The notes: generated by a model not told the origin, from the sequence alone. Counted from the stretch's first letter, positions 1 through 11,227 are shown. The stretch: DNA of 64,000 bases from Prunus persica (GCF_000346465.2 NC_034011.1:10137458-10201457), one strand, 5' to 3'. Program-made: numbers and translations.

Positions 1-478
1 AGGTAACAAACTTTTTCAGTGTGTCAACCAGAAGTTACATCTTCCTTGCATACAGGACATGCCATATAACCCTTTGTGCTCCACCCATAAACCATTGCAT
101 ATGCGGGAAAATCATTCACAGTCCACATAACTGCTGCCCACAAAGTGAACATCTTCCCAGTTGATTTATCGTACGTGTGCACATCGTTTGTACATAAATC
201 CTTCAGCTCATCAACCAGCGGCCTTAAGTAAACATCGATTGACCTAACAGGATCCTCAGTTATCAGAACAGTCATCATCATGTATACTTTTTTCATGCAT
301 TTCCAAGGCGGCAAATTATATGGGAATACAAAAATCAGCCAAGTGCTGTGGTGTTGGTTTAGAACCTCATATGGATTGAACCCGTCAGTGGCAAGTCCCA
401 ATCTAACATTTCGAGGATCAGCAGCAAACTCGAGGAACGTTCGATCGAACTCTTTCCATGCCTCCCCATCTGCAGGTT
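1..478 (-). pseudogene. CACTA transposase (Transposase_21), central part
   Basis: This continues the transposase broken at 1771. It encodes PADGEAWKEFD, DPRNVRLGLATDGFNP, NLPPWKCMKK, a DIDVYL-like IDVYLRPLVDELK and a WSTKGYMACPVC motif, the classical block of plant tnp2 transposases (PF02992 family). The open frame extends upstream to 563, but those first residues come from the inserted LTR and are not transposase. The reading frame itself is open here up to a stop near 24, and the family normally continues for hundreds of residues beyond this point. Confidence 0.85.
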
Positions 479-1770
479 TGTTAATGTATGCATTTTGGGT
501 TTTTCTTTTGGCTTCCCTTGACAACTTTGTAATAGGATTTCTATTGTTATTTATCAAGCTCAAGCTTAGATTAAGAATAGCTTCTCTAGGTGTTCTTAAC
601 TAACAACTATCCTATGGAGATTCAAGCAATTTGACAAAGGTAAGTATGCATTGCATATCATGGCATTAAAACTGTTTTTATAAAATGATGACTAGTCATC
701 TGTTTCTCGTATGACTAGTCATCCTTACTCTGTAGGATTTCTAGCTGGATAACAAACCTTTTTGTCCTATACTCCTTTCTCTCTCTGCTGCCATATGGGT
801 ATTCTGACATAAGGGAATTTTTGTCTTTAAAGGCTATCAATTTCCTCTTTTGGAGCCGTCGCTTTTGGGTGGAAGATTTGGAAAGATTGCTTGCAAGCTT
901 TCTCTTCTTCTTGCTCAAAAGAGAACCGTATATGATATTCATGAGTTTTTCCGAAATGAATTCTACCTCTTGAAAAACTGCATGTGTCTTTGAATCTCAT
1001 CTAGCTGCATAAATCACTCTCATTTATATCTAGGTTTGATTCAAGACTAATTTCTTCAAGAGAATGGTTTCTTGAGGAAATTGGTCATTCTCCTTTGAAT
1101 CCAAATTCTGGTTTCGTTTTTTGAGTTGGAGCTTGAAAGCTAGTGCCATGGGATGAACGAGCTGAGAAGGAGCTGCCATTGCCATGATGAACTCAGCTTC
1201 AAGCTTTGCTAAGTTGGAGAAGAAGATTGCACAAAGGAGGTATAGCTCATCTTCCTAAATAGACCTAGGAATTTCTTGAGCTTGCTAGTGTTCTTTGTAA
1301 GAATCTTTTTTGCTTAGTGGATTGCCTGGTCGGTTGATGACCCCCAGTTTTTCCCAATGGTGGGTTTCTGGGTGAACAGTTTCTGGTTTCCATCTCTGTA
1401 AATTTTCTGGGTTTGTGTTCTTGATAGTTGACTAGTCATCTGAATTTGTGCGGTTGACTAGTCATCTTTTTCTGCTGTTTGGTGTTTGCTTGATTATGTT
1501 GTCTTCACACACTTTCACCATAGTTGTTGCTAGCACAGGGGATGCCTAGATTGATGGGTCCTTCTGAGTGCCTAGGTTGTCACTACTAATTCTCTAGGCC
1601 TGCAGGTACATCTTGGTATGCTCTGTGTATGTTATTGTTTGATATAATTCATATCTAACAGATGACTAGTCATAAGAGTATTTGGCCAAGGTCTAGAGTG
1701 TGTGAAGGTTGTTGTGTTCTTGATTGAATATCCTTTAAATTTACCCCTCGTCACCTAAGTACCAATTTCA
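479..1770. mobile_element. Solo LTR inserted in the CACTA transposase
   Basis: The 1292-bp insert starts TG and ends CA and is flanked by a direct 5-bp duplication AGGTT (474-478 and 1771-1775). Removing it and one duplicate rejoins the transposase reading across the PADGEAW motif. This is the structure of an LTR-retrotransposon insertion reduced to one LTR. No coding domain is visible inside. It carries five copies of the palindrome ATGACTAGTCAT or its core. Orientation is not established. Confidence 0.7.
690..1683. repeat. Five copies of a palindromic GACTAGTCAT motif
   Basis: The 10-mer GACTAGTCAT occurs at 690-699, 713-722, 1430-1439, 1456-1465 and 1674-1683. In three of the five the flanking base completes the perfect 12-bp palindrome ATGACTAGTCAT. 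The two middle copies are preceded by TT and so read TTGACT, a W-box core. The TGAC/GTCA half-sites two bases apart resemble bZIP half-sites. A regulatory role is inference only. Confidence 0.75.
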
Positions 1771-1775
1771 AGGTT

Positions 1776-2681
1776 GCCGCATCACATCGTCGTCTACCCA
1801 TTTTTCCTTATGTTATCTCATGTTTGTGGCAGTATGTGTTGACATATACAATTTCTGCAACCTAGGTTTCAGGGGCAGATAATGCATGACTTTTTGTGGG
1901 ATCTTAGTCGTTCTATTCTGAGATGTCATTTTGAACCTCGACTCATTGCATATAGGGCATGTATCCAACGTTTCATGCTCTTTGTAGAATAACATGCAAT
2001 TGTTTTTGCAAGCGTGAATTTTTTCATAACTCAATCCAATACCATGCAACACCTTTTGCGGTCTTTCGGCAAACAGTTGTCTGTTGGAAGCATTCTCTTG
2101 AAAACTCCCAAAAAGTAATCGAAACACAAGTTCGACATACGGTACTTTATTTTTGCGTGCATTAGCTCCACAATGGTCGTGAGAACGGAAAAGCTCTCGC
2201 ACCCCGGGTATAACTCTTGGTTGGCATTTTTTAACAGTTTTTCATATTATTCGAACTCTGCACTGTCTATTGGTGTAGGCATGTCATCTTCCCATTCCTG
2301 ATTGATGTTGGTCGATGCAAATGGAAAAGCATCGTGTATAATATCCATGACTTGATCATTAGGATCCACAATAAGTTCAACATTGTCCACTCTTGTGGTA
2401 TTTGAAGACGAAACATGGTCAAATTGTTCCCCGTGAAGGTTCCAAATATTATATGTCTCAATCATTCCATTCCTTGCTAAATGAAATCCAACATTTTCAG
2501 TTGTCTCCCATAACATGTTGTTACACCTCCTACAAGGACAACGGATTTTAGTTGCACCTGGATTGTGTGTATGTGCAAACTCAATAAAATCCTCGATTCC
2601 ATCCAAGTATTCATCTGCGTGCCTATTCGGGTTCTGTATCCACCTCCACTCATAATTCCTGGAACCACAGTCACAACACAA
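1776..2681 (-). pseudogene. CACTA transposase (tnp2), N-terminal part, broken
   Basis: The N-terminal part matches the transposase-associated domain of plant CACTA proteins: a conserved W, a YLDGIEDFIEFA stretch, cysteine pairs in IRCPCRRCNN, and a downstream HGE. The middle shows family signatures such as ELYPGC, a KYRMSNLCFDYFLGVFKRML-like stretch and IGLSYEKIHACKNNC. The reading frame is damaged in three visible ways. An in-frame TAA ends the first stretch at 2247. A single-base frameshift lies near 2055-2065, since the frame before it and the frame after it each carry half of the expected protein. A TAA at 1813 replaces the usual W after the THTATNMR stretch. Homology continues past that stop to about 1776, where the solo LTR begins. 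It is non-functional. Confidence 0.85.
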
Positions 2682-2750
2682 TAATCACAACAACTTCATA
2701 CGAAGTCATAATGTCACCTTATGCCTCCGGTAAGGGCCCTATCCCATTCA

Positions 2751-2962
2751 GGAATGCATAGTCATGTCATGTAATGTATGGCTACATGAGATTAGATTTC
2801 AACGTGGATGAATTACGGCAGCATCTCGATACAGCTCTTGAGGTGTACCGTATGTATAAATACCTACGTACCACCCGAAGAACGTACAGAGATAACACCG
2901 AAATCTTCACAATCGAAACCTAATCCTGTAGCCATACATTACTTGACATAACTATGCATTCC
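2751..2962. repeat. 35-bp inverted repeat in the CACTA leader
   Basis: Positions 2751-2785 and 2928-2962 are reverse complements at 33 of 35 positions, separated by 142 bases. The pair lies just upstream of the transposase start on the minus strand. An RNA from this leader could form a long stem. The rest of 2682-3480 is AT-rich and shows no coding potential. Confidence 0.75.
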
Positions 2963-3494
2963 CAAACTGTCCAAATAATGGGACAATTCAAGAATTAATT
3001 GGACCGCAGTCATGCTTTACGCATCCATGCACGAAATCCAACTAATCTCGAACGAGAAACTAAGTGTTACTAAAAATAAAAATAAAAGTACGAAGTTAAT
3101 TTCAATTAACTTCGTACATCACAACACATTGCGCTATGTCATGCACAATTTAACAACATAATATAAATATAATTTCACAATAAAAATATAAACATAACAA
3201 ACTAAGTTTAACATAATGTAATTAATTTAATATTTTTAAAATATAAAACAAATAAAATACATTCTCAATCGTTCTCCACCAATCGCTAATTACAAATATC
3301 CCTAACAAGAACGAAATTAATAGCGTTAGTATGAATTTACATTAATACTTTTAAACTAATGACAAAAAATACTTACCCAATGAACGTACTGAATTCCCAG
3401 CAGAGGCAATGGTAGAGAGAGGTAGAGAGAGGCAAAATGTTTTTTTTTTTTGCATTCAACCTTTGCAATGGCACAATCCAGATATGAAGAAGAA

Positions 3495-4015
3495 GGATTT
3501 TGCGCGACGAACAAATTCATTCGTTGCGCAAAACCACTTTTTCGTCGCACAAAATTTCGTCGCGCAAACGAAAATTTCTGTCGCGCATGAATGTGCCGAC
3601 ATCAAACTTTACGCGACGAATTATATTTCCGTTGTGCAAGTATTTGGCGCCAAAAAAAAATATCCCACGTTTTTTTTACGCGTCGATAAATCTTGTTGTC
3701 GCGCAAGTTTTGGCCGTCTAATAACAAAACCCTCTGTTTTCTGTCTATTCTTACTCGACAAAATGGGCAATCGTTGCGCTAGGTTTTCTTTCGCGAAGAT
3801 ATTTGTCGTCGCGCAAGTGTTTAGCGCCAAAAAAAATAAACCCGCGTTTTTCTTCCTCACTTTGTGCGACGACTACGTTTTTTGTCGCGCTAAGATTTTT
3901 TGCACGACGAAACTTCTTGTCGCGCAAGTTTTCGGTGGTTTGCGCGACGAAGATTTTTTTCCATCACTGTAGTGTATTTTGCACGACGAATTTTCATTTG
4001 TCGCGCAAATAGTAA
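3495..4015. repeat. CACTA subterminal repeats
   Basis: More than ten copies of variants of GCGCGACGAA and its reverse complement TTCGTCGCGC are crowded here in both orientations, for example near 3501, 3550, 3609, 3690, 3810, 3895, 3940 and 3985. Such arrays next to the terminus are binding sites for the transposon's regulatory protein in characterised En/Spm elements. Open frames in this stretch are by-products of the repeats. Confidence 0.8.
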
Positions 4016-4017
4016 AA

Positions 4018-4027
4018 CGTAGTAGTG
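4018..4027 (-). repeat. CACTA terminal inverted repeat
   Basis: The minus strand reads CACTACTACG from 4027 inward, matching the CACTA hallmark. The partner lies left of the window. Confidence 0.8.
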
Positions 4028-4279
4028 AATGTGAAATCACATCACAAAACGAAAAAGGGGATATGAAGAAATTGGTAGACGCTACGGACTAAAGCTAGCT
4101 ATATATTGAAAAAAGATGTGTGGTATCAAACATACAGAGTTTTTTTTCAATATTCGGAATAAATAAATAAATAAATAAAAAGAAGTTATTTTTCAATAAT
4201 GAGGTTCTTAAACAATAATTTGATTCTTATAACAGTTTGATGGCCAAAATGAACCAAATCAAGATCCGAACTATCGAGA

Positions 4280-4800
4280 AACCCTAAGAGAGAAAACTCC
4301 TAGTCGCTACCGCTTTTGGGATGGTGACTACCATACTTTTTGTCCCATTTTTCCCTCTTTTTTCTTTCTTCTCCACCTCCTCTCTTCCCATCCTCTTTGT
4401 TTTCCCCTCCCACATAGTCTCCTGCTTTTTTTATTGGCTCATTTATGGTGTAATTCTACAACAGATCTCAGCTGTCTTTTTTGGGTGTATCTGCTCTATT
4501 TGCCCAAGAGAAAAGTTGATTGGTGCAGATTTGTTATCTTTCGGTGCTTGGTTACAGTTGGTTGGCTTTATGACAATAGATTTCCAATCCAACGTCGTTT
4601 AGTTTCTTTATTTTTGGAATAAGTCGTATAGACTCTCTTTGGATTTTTTGTGTAGTTTTGACCTGTCCTTTATTAGAGTTTTTCAGTTCTCCTTTGTGAG
4701 AGTTTTATTTGTTTTATTATAGCTTGGTTTTTTCAAGCTCTATCTCTTTTTATTATTCTGAGTTTGCAATCTTAGTTGGGATGTTGTTCACCCCATAGAG
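4280..4800 (+). mobile_element. Possible LINE-derived leader relic
   Basis: This pyrimidine-rich stretch starts with an ACCCTAAGAGAGAAAA-like leader. It shares phrases such as CTCCTTTGTGAGAGTTT with 19085-19110. The longest open frame (4321-4602) has no recognisable domain and looks like low-complexity translation. A short LINE-derived or other non-coding retroelement fragment is the best guess. Confidence 0.25.
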
Positions 4801-6568
4801 AAAAGAGGAAAGGTGATGCAAGTGCACTGTATCTTGGCACTGTATTTTCTCCTTACTAAATCAAACTGAACTAAGAGTTTACTTAGGGTCCAAGTAATGG
4901 GCTCAGAGTGATCCTAGTGGTATAGTAGATAGACATGCCACTATTGGTGCTTGGCTAAGCCCAGTAGAAAGATATGGTTGATTTGTTATTTGAAAAGTAC
5001 GGATGTGAGCTCAAAATTTTAACTTATAATCAAGTCATTGTGCTTCAAGTGGGGAACTTGCTCGAATTAGTTCTTTTAATGCCTTGTATGCTTAAGAACT
5101 TCAATATTCTATTTTATGCTCTAGTAAAATGAGATTTGCTATAGTTTCGATGTAAATCAGGCCAGCTTTTCTGATATAGGAAATATTATTTTTTTAATCC
5201 AGTGTGAGTTTTAACAAGTATATCATTGTAAATGAACAATTTATAAACTTAAAAGCAAATGAAAATACAACTTGGAAATGAAGATTTCTCGATATTCAGT
5301 CCATTAGAGAAGAGTTAAAAGGAAAACTGATGAACTTGAAGGAAACTAGCCTAGCAACTAGGAATCATACCAAGTGTTGGTAGAGCAATAAAATGAAAAG
5401 AAAACTCAGAAGTTGTCAACTGGAAATCTTCATATAGAAGAAAAGTAAGTCCAACGTGATCAAGATAACTCAAGAGCAATAAAATGAAAAGATAACTTAG
5501 GAGTAGAGAAAGTTTCTACTCTTTATAAGTGCGGGTCTTCACACACTTACTAAATGGAAAGTGAGCCTAGTGGAGTGGAATAGTTGATTTTATTGGACAT
5601 TGCAAGAATATGCAAGCTTCTATCTCATACACAAGTCAATGAATTTGATTTCATTCTTTTCTATTTTTCATATTTGTCTGTTAATATAATTTTGTCTATT
5701 AAATTCGTTGTATATATATATATATAATTTTCTGTTAAATATATTTTGTTGAGACTGATAGATTGTATTTCCAACATTATTGACAATTATGGACACAACA
5801 AGTAGCTAGGGGATACAATATATTCAAGCATAAACCAATATTTATATAAAGGGTTTCTGATCCACTACATGCTTAAAAATTCCCACCACACTACAAACAA
5901 AATGAATTAAGACCGGCTTCATCATGCCACCATGCCATAAGAGGTCGATACATTTAGAGATTAAATTCCTTATATAATTTTGACTGAATAAAGTAACATT
6001 CGAAATCACTCAAACCTTCAAGATAATTTTCCTTGGAACAATTCCTTCCATTTCGTTCAAATTTCCATATGATATATCCTGCAAGGAAGTAAATTATTAG
6101 TTTGATGATCAACTTTTATTTCAAGGGTACGTGCCGGGGTGGCATTTGAGTGTCCTGACAATGTGATATCTTTTTGTTTTCTTTTCATTAGCACCAGAAG
6201 GAATGTATCAATGTTTAGAACAAATAAGACAATTCTACCAATAAGTTTGAAAAAAAAAAAAATGTGTTAGTTATATGTTAAAATATATATATATATATAT
6301 ATATATATACTATTTTCAAATAGTCTAACACGTTATTAGATTGTTAATATAAGAATTATTGATCATGTGCGATGTCTAAATATTGTATTTTGACAAAGTA
6401 ACATATTACATAATTTAGCAAGAAAGCATATGACTTGTACACAAACACATACGGATACGCATTCTAATGAGTATTACAGGTAGAACATCCAACCCAAAAG
6501 CGATATCAATGAGTAAGTAGAGCTCAAATTATTATATTTTGTGATGCAAAGCTTCTAACTCCTCGTGT
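4801..6568. other. AT-rich intergenic DNA, no gene seen
   Basis: No coding frame or structured element could be supported. It contains short AT microsatellites at 5710-5727 and 6282-6309. A tRNA-like stretch near 4910-4970 (GTGATCCTAGTGGTATAGTAG) is too weak to call as a SINE. Confidence 0.5.
6282..6309. repeat. (AT)n microsatellite
   Basis: An uninterrupted run of AT dinucleotides. Confidence 0.95.
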
Positions 6569-6747
6569 AAAATATAATAAGCTATTGCAAATGACCCACT
6601 AGTGTAGTGGTTTGGAGAAAATGAATGCTCCCCTCATGAATGGTTTTGGGTTCCAGCCATAGCATCTATGTACTATGTGTGGGTTTAATATGCTATATAT
6701 CGCCCCTCTCAATAAGAAAGATTCTCAAAAAATATAATAAGCTATTA
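6569..6747 (+). mobile_element. tRNA-derived SINE with 18-bp target site duplication
   Basis: The SINE body is 6587-6729 (143 bp). It has an internal RNA polymerase III A box at 6600-6610 (TAGTGTAGTGG) and a B box at 6649-6658 (GGTTCCAGCC), spaced as in tRNA genes. It is flanked by a perfect duplication AAAATATAATAAGCTATT at 6569-6586 and 6730-6747. The duplication and promoter boxes together are strong evidence of retroposition. The near-identical duplication suggests a relatively recent insertion. Confidence 0.85.
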
Positions 6748-8400
6748 GCTCTTACAAGCGGCCGCTACCATGTAAAACAGGTAGATTATCATCATTTCTG
6801 AAACGTTACTGTGTGTCGTGTGTATATTTTATGTGCTTATGTATTTTAGATGCATACATATATGTATGTGTGTATATATATATATCATGCATGTAGGGGG
6901 CATGCAAAAGCTATAAAAGAAACTAATGATCGTGTCCATCTCAAATGCCATATAAGAGATGGGCATTAATTTGTCCATGAACGTAGTCAGAACTGTATAT
7001 ATGCGACTAAATTAGACAGAGTTAATGAAACAAGAGATATAATAACCAGACATTACAAATCAAGTCAGATGGGGGGAGACGAATTTATGGATTCATATAG
7101 AAAAGGTAAATTAAACTAACAATGCCAGGACTCATCATGCATCATGCATGATATATCATTGATGCATCTTTTCTACATTGTTTTTTTCTTGGTATCTGAA
7201 CTTTGCGTACGGTATGTTTGTGGGCAGTACGTAATGTAAATGTTTCTTTACTAATTTGGTTTGTCGTGATATGAGAGCAACACAACCAAACCCTAGTAAA
7301 CCTTGGTCTTAGAGACTGAACACGTTTTCTGTCATCTCCATTAGGCCAGATTATTAATACACATAAATATATATATCTATATATATATATATAAGCTGTG
7401 TCTTAATTCTGTGCTTTGCATAATCATAATTATATATGGTGCTAAATATGGAAGTAAAAATATTATATTAAGTTGGCAATGTGTGAAGAAGAAACACGTG
7501 CATATAGTACTAGCATCTATAAAAGGTAATTCAAACAATTTAAACTTCGACCTATCAACCTAATACATAAAATAATAATCAAGTTGCCCATGAAGAACCG
7601 ACAACGACATGTGAGATAATAAGACTTTGAGCAGCATAAGCACTCAAAATTCTGCTCATAAATCGAGAGGGTTTCGTAAGTTTTATTTTTTTTTATTTTT
7701 ATTTTTATTTATCAAAGCTCAGACAATGTATGCTCACTACAAAATTTGTGTGAATATATATATATTCGAATGGACGCTATTATTGTACAGACATTATTGT
7801 AAACATGGAGGAAAACAGGGGAAGGGTAGTAGAAAACACATGGCTTCCGTACGGTAATAATGTTGGTACATCGCCATACATACGATATATATATATAATA
7901 TATATAAATGAGATTAGAAAACACAGAAGGCAAATATGAAGGTAGTAGGAAAACATGAATTGGAAATATATAATTCCTAATTAAACTGACATTGTATATA
8001 TCTCTTGCAGTACTAATTAAAGAAGAACAAGTAGTGGTGGCACTAATCATATCATGGGCGCTCTACGTTGTAGAGATTCTCAATGATGGCCCTCTTTAAA
8101 TTTAAAATGGAAATATATAACTGCACAAGAGAAAAAGCTACATAAAAAGATGAAAAAACATGAAAAAACTAATAAAATATGAATTAAGAAGATTTGTGAA
8201 AACCTTAAACCTTAATTAATCATAGGTATGTCAATCATTTGTCCATTTGAATTATGTTCTGAGATGATATCTCACTTGACAAGAAATAATCGTGGGGGCA
8301 CAAAATCTGCAGAATCCTAAAAAAGCCAAACTAATGAAAAGCTACAAAACAGATAACAATTTTTAATTGATGTACGACAATCACAGTGGGGTTTTACATT
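6748..8400. other. AT-rich intergenic DNA, no gene seen
   Basis: Only short AT microsatellites (about 6865-6885, 7367-7393 and 7885-7910) and homopolymer runs are visible. The open frames here are short and lack conserved features. Confidence 0.5.
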
Positions 8401-8417
8401 GTGAGTGTTTGTGTTTG

Positions 8418-8430
8418 TGAGAGAGAGAGA

Positions 8431-8468
<38 letters not shown>

Positions 8469-8510
8469 GGAGAGAGAGAGAGAGAGTAGGGAGAGAGAGA
8501 GAGAGAGAGG
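8418..8510. repeat. (GA)n tract with interrupted TAGGG spacers
   Basis: A GA run is broken twice by TAGGG, giving a higher-order pattern. It lies about 520 bp downstream of the ALOG stop codon. GA tracts are binding sites for plant BPC/GAGA factors; a role here is only inferred. Confidence 0.9.
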
Positions 8511-9025
8511 AGATGCAGAGATTGTGTTTCTCATGCTTCTCATGCTATTACAAGAAGCTCTGTGATGTAATTAATTCCAAGAGTAAAGATTAGAGCACAT
8601 CAATTTTGCCATTTAGGGTTTTAATTTCTTGGGTGGCTTAATTTGGGTATTATTACAGAAAGAGAGATGCAGTAGGATATTTTGTTGTCATATAGTACAA
8701 GTCTGAAACTAATCTTTACTAAAACTTTGACTGCTCTTGTCTTGATGAAGTGTAACTTTCCTTTTTCTGTCTTTTTGGGGTTTTACTGCATATATATACT
8801 GACACAAATCAATCACAGATTTTAGGCATTAAATACATTTGTTCTTCAATTAGTTGGGGTATTTATGATGTGAAAGTACTTGAACATTAATAGATGAGAC
8901 AGAATTTGAACTTGGTCAAACATGAAAAGCAATAAGCAAGCAATTAATTGTGAAGTTTATAATTAAAATTGTAATTAATTACCATATGATGTTCTGAAAT
9001 TGGGCAAAGGAATTGAGCATGATCA

Positions 9026-9565
9026 TCAAGAGAAGTGCATGGTAGAGCTAGATTCATCATCATTTCCTCCCTTGCTTGGACTTGGCTTCTTCTTCTTCTT
9101 CTTGTAAGGGATCCCTCTTGCCTTAGCTTGACACTCCCTCACCTCCCTCAGATAAACCCTGATTGCACCACTAGCAAAAGGGTTGGTTTCTGGGGACCCT
9201 CCATTTTCTTCATAGGCAGCCCTCAGCCTCCCTATGAGGGCATCAAGGCTGCCCCAAGCTTGCCTTAGAGGGCATGTGCAAGGAGCAGGAGGCTCAGGCT
9301 GCCCATAAAACATGCAGCCCTGGAGATGAACTTTGGTCTTCCCAAACTGATCCAGATACCTAAGAAACTCCAACACATGGTTGTAATTGCACTGAGAAAG
9401 TGGGACTGGAGGCCTTTGGTTCTTCAAGTACTGACCAAAAGTATTCCAGTCCCTTCTCTTCTGGGACTCGTACCGGCTCGGAGTGGCTGGCTGCTGATGA
9501 TCATCGCCTGGAGACCCGGCAGACGATGATCCATCGGCGAAATCTTTGCCTCTTTCGGCAGACAT
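9026..9565 (-). CDS. LSH10: ALOG-domain protein, LSH10-like nuclear regulator
   Basis: This intronless gene encodes 179 residues, the usual size for LSH/OBO (LIGHT SENSITIVE SHORT HYPOCOTYL) proteins. The ALOG domain spans about residues 28-155: [36 protein letters not shown], then a zinc-ribbon insert with conserved HLQGC and [23 protein letters not shown], and [19 protein letters not shown] lysine run near residues 154-160 is a likely nuclear localisation signal, and the tail is serine-rich. The N-terminus is acidic, Ser/Gly-rich and variable, as in the family. The domain derives from a tyrosine-recombinase-like DNA-binding fold; family members act in the nucleus to control organ boundaries, light responses and reproductive architecture. 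The assignment to LSH10 rather than another LSH is from remembered similarity in the central domain and tail. No neighbour within 5 kb appears to be a host gene. Confidence 0.95.
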   Translation of the reverse strand: MSAERGKDFADGSSSAGSPGDDHQQPATPSRYESQKRRDWNTFGQYLKNQRPPVPLSQCNYNHVLEFLRYLDQFGKTKVHLQGCMFYGQPEPPAPCTCPLRQAWGSLDALIGRLRAAYEENGGSPETNPFASGAIRVYLREVRECQAKARGIPYKKKKKKPSPSKGGNDDESSSTMHFS

Positions 9566-9840
9566 GGTGGTGGTGGTGGATGATCAAGTAATGGATTTTT
9601 TTGAAGTTTTTTGTTTTTGCTAAATAAAGCAAGAAATAATGAAGGGGGGGAGAGGTGAAAGGAATAGGGAGAAAAAAATGAAAGAGGGAAGGACGATGGA
9701 GATCACATTATGGGCCCAGTGAGAAGACCTCCCATGGGGCCAGGGCCATATGAGTTGCTTTCTGTTCATCTTTTTCTTCATCTGTCCAATTTTATTCTCC
9801 TTTTCTATTACCATTTTTCCTCCCAATAAGCATACAAAAA
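9566..9840 (-). promoter_or_regulatory. Leader and proximal upstream region of the ALOG gene
   Basis: Upstream of the start codon the minus strand is pyrimidine-rich, with long CT- and T-rich runs, typical of plant 5' leaders. No convincing TATA box was found within about 300 bases. A 68-codon frame here (9620-9826) has no conserved features. Confidence 0.35.
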
Positions 9841-10811
9841 TTGTCGTCTTTTGTCAACTTATGCCTTATTTTTTAATAACTAATTAATATACTCAGCCTA
9901 ATTACCAAAATATTACCTTGAATCTGGTCATCGCTTAGAAAATCACTGCTCATTGCACTTTGAAATTAGATCCACGAAAATCATTAATTATTTTTTCTTC
10001 TCAAGTTGTTTTAATCTGAGCCTAATAGGGTTGCCACTTCATGTGAAAGACCTGATCAATATTTTAGTATATTATGAGCACCGAAAAGATAATAGGGTTG
10101 TTTAACTAAAAAATAGGAAATATGATTGTAAATTCTCGGATCTCGTAATGTCGTTCTAGTTTAGACTCTAAATGATATAATTAGGGCCATGAATTCAAGA
10201 TGATCAACATAAAATAAACACGACATCTAAACTTCTCCAAGTGTAATTCTCAAATATTAGGGGAGGCGGGGGGGAGGAGGAGAGAGACAATCTTCGTTTG
10301 TATCTTTCATTCTATTATCTCACTGTTTAAATTTGACTTATTTAGTGGAAAGAGTAGATTTGAATGAGATTTGCTATACTCACTGTTGCCAGATAAGATG
10401 TCGTTTTCAAACAAATATTAAACAGTAATAAGCATATAATGAACCCTAAACGAAAAATAAAAGCCTACTCTAGAAAGTACTCATGTCTTAATTCATAAAT
10501 TGTCTGGATACATATGCATATAAGTTGTTTCTTTCATTCTGTTATTTTTCCCCTTTTTTTCCTCCTTCTTTTGCCATTGTTTTCTCCTTTTATTTTAACA
10601 CTAATGTTTGAGTCACTAAATAATTCTCCAAACATACTCACTAAAATGATGTATCGGTGTATTTATCAATGTCTTACTTTTTTAGTGATAAGTAAAATTT
10701 TAAGTTGACTCAAATTTAAATTAATCTAACACTATCATATCATTTGGTAAATAAATTTGTTCTCGCTAATAGTACCCTTTTATTAATAGCTCCATAAACA
10801 ATAGATGCATG
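9841..10811. other. AT-rich intergenic DNA, no gene seen
   Basis: Distal upstream region of the ALOG gene. A G-rich run lies at 10260-10290. No conserved frame or element end was recognised. Confidence 0.45.
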
Positions 10812-11227
10812 TGTAAGGGAGCATTTTACTCACTACATTAACCAAAAGTGTATGTTAACCAACACTACTCTTAAAGAGTGACATTTGTCCTATTATTAAC
10901 CTTAATTAACTTTTCCATGATAATGCATTTAAAAAATTTGAAAAAGGGCCCACAACACACATCCCGATTCTCTCTCCCCTTTTTTCCTCTTAGAGGGTTT
11001 CGGGGAAGAGGGGAGAAAAGAAGAACAAGGGGGAAAGGAGGAAAAAAAAAAAAAAAGGGGAGAGAATCGGGATGTTTGTTGTTGGCCATTTTTCTATTTT
11101 TTTTATTTTTTTATTCTCATATAAAAGTTAACTAAAGTTAATAATAGGACAAATGTCACTCTTTAAAAGTGGTGGTGAGCATACATCTTTGGTTAAGTTG
11201 GAGAGCAAAAATACTTCTCACGTGTAG
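10812..11227. mobile_element. Foldback MITE with near full-length inverted arms
   Basis: The two halves are reverse complements centred near 11020. The best-conserved arm segments are 10876-10915 and 11117-11160 (AGAGTGACATTTGTCCTATT and its complement) and the inner arms around ATCCCGATTCTCTC. The outer arms decay to roughly two-thirds identity towards 10812 and 11227. No coding capacity. The target duplication is not clear, so the superfamily is undetermined. Confidence 0.75.

Larger units (their letters stand above)
1..4027 (-). mobile_element. CACTA (En/Spm) DNA transposon, 5' part
   Basis: The element reads on the minus strand and runs off the left edge of the window. Its 5' end is at 4027, where the minus strand begins CACTACTACG, the usual CACTA terminus. 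About 500 bp of subterminal repeats follow (3500-4015), then a non-coding leader, then a broken tnp2-type transposase (2681 to 1). The 3' terminal repeat and the 3-bp target duplication cannot be checked because the other end is outside. The coding part is interrupted by a solo LTR at 479-1770, so this copy is non-autonomous. Confidence 0.88.

Noticed and set aside
280..603. 107-codon plus-strand frame
   Set aside because: It is antisense to the clear transposase sequence and continues into the inserted LTR.
3409..3972. 187-codon plus-strand frame
   Set aside because: It crosses the CACTA subterminal repeat array, runs against the element's orientation and gives only repeat-derived residues.
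4321..4602. 93-codon hydrophobic frame
   Set aside because: Low-complexity T-rich translation without a domain or gene context.
4910..4970. Possible tRNA gene or SINE head
   Set aside because: It has only a loose A-box resemblance and no B box; it cannot fold into a convincing cloverleaf by eye.
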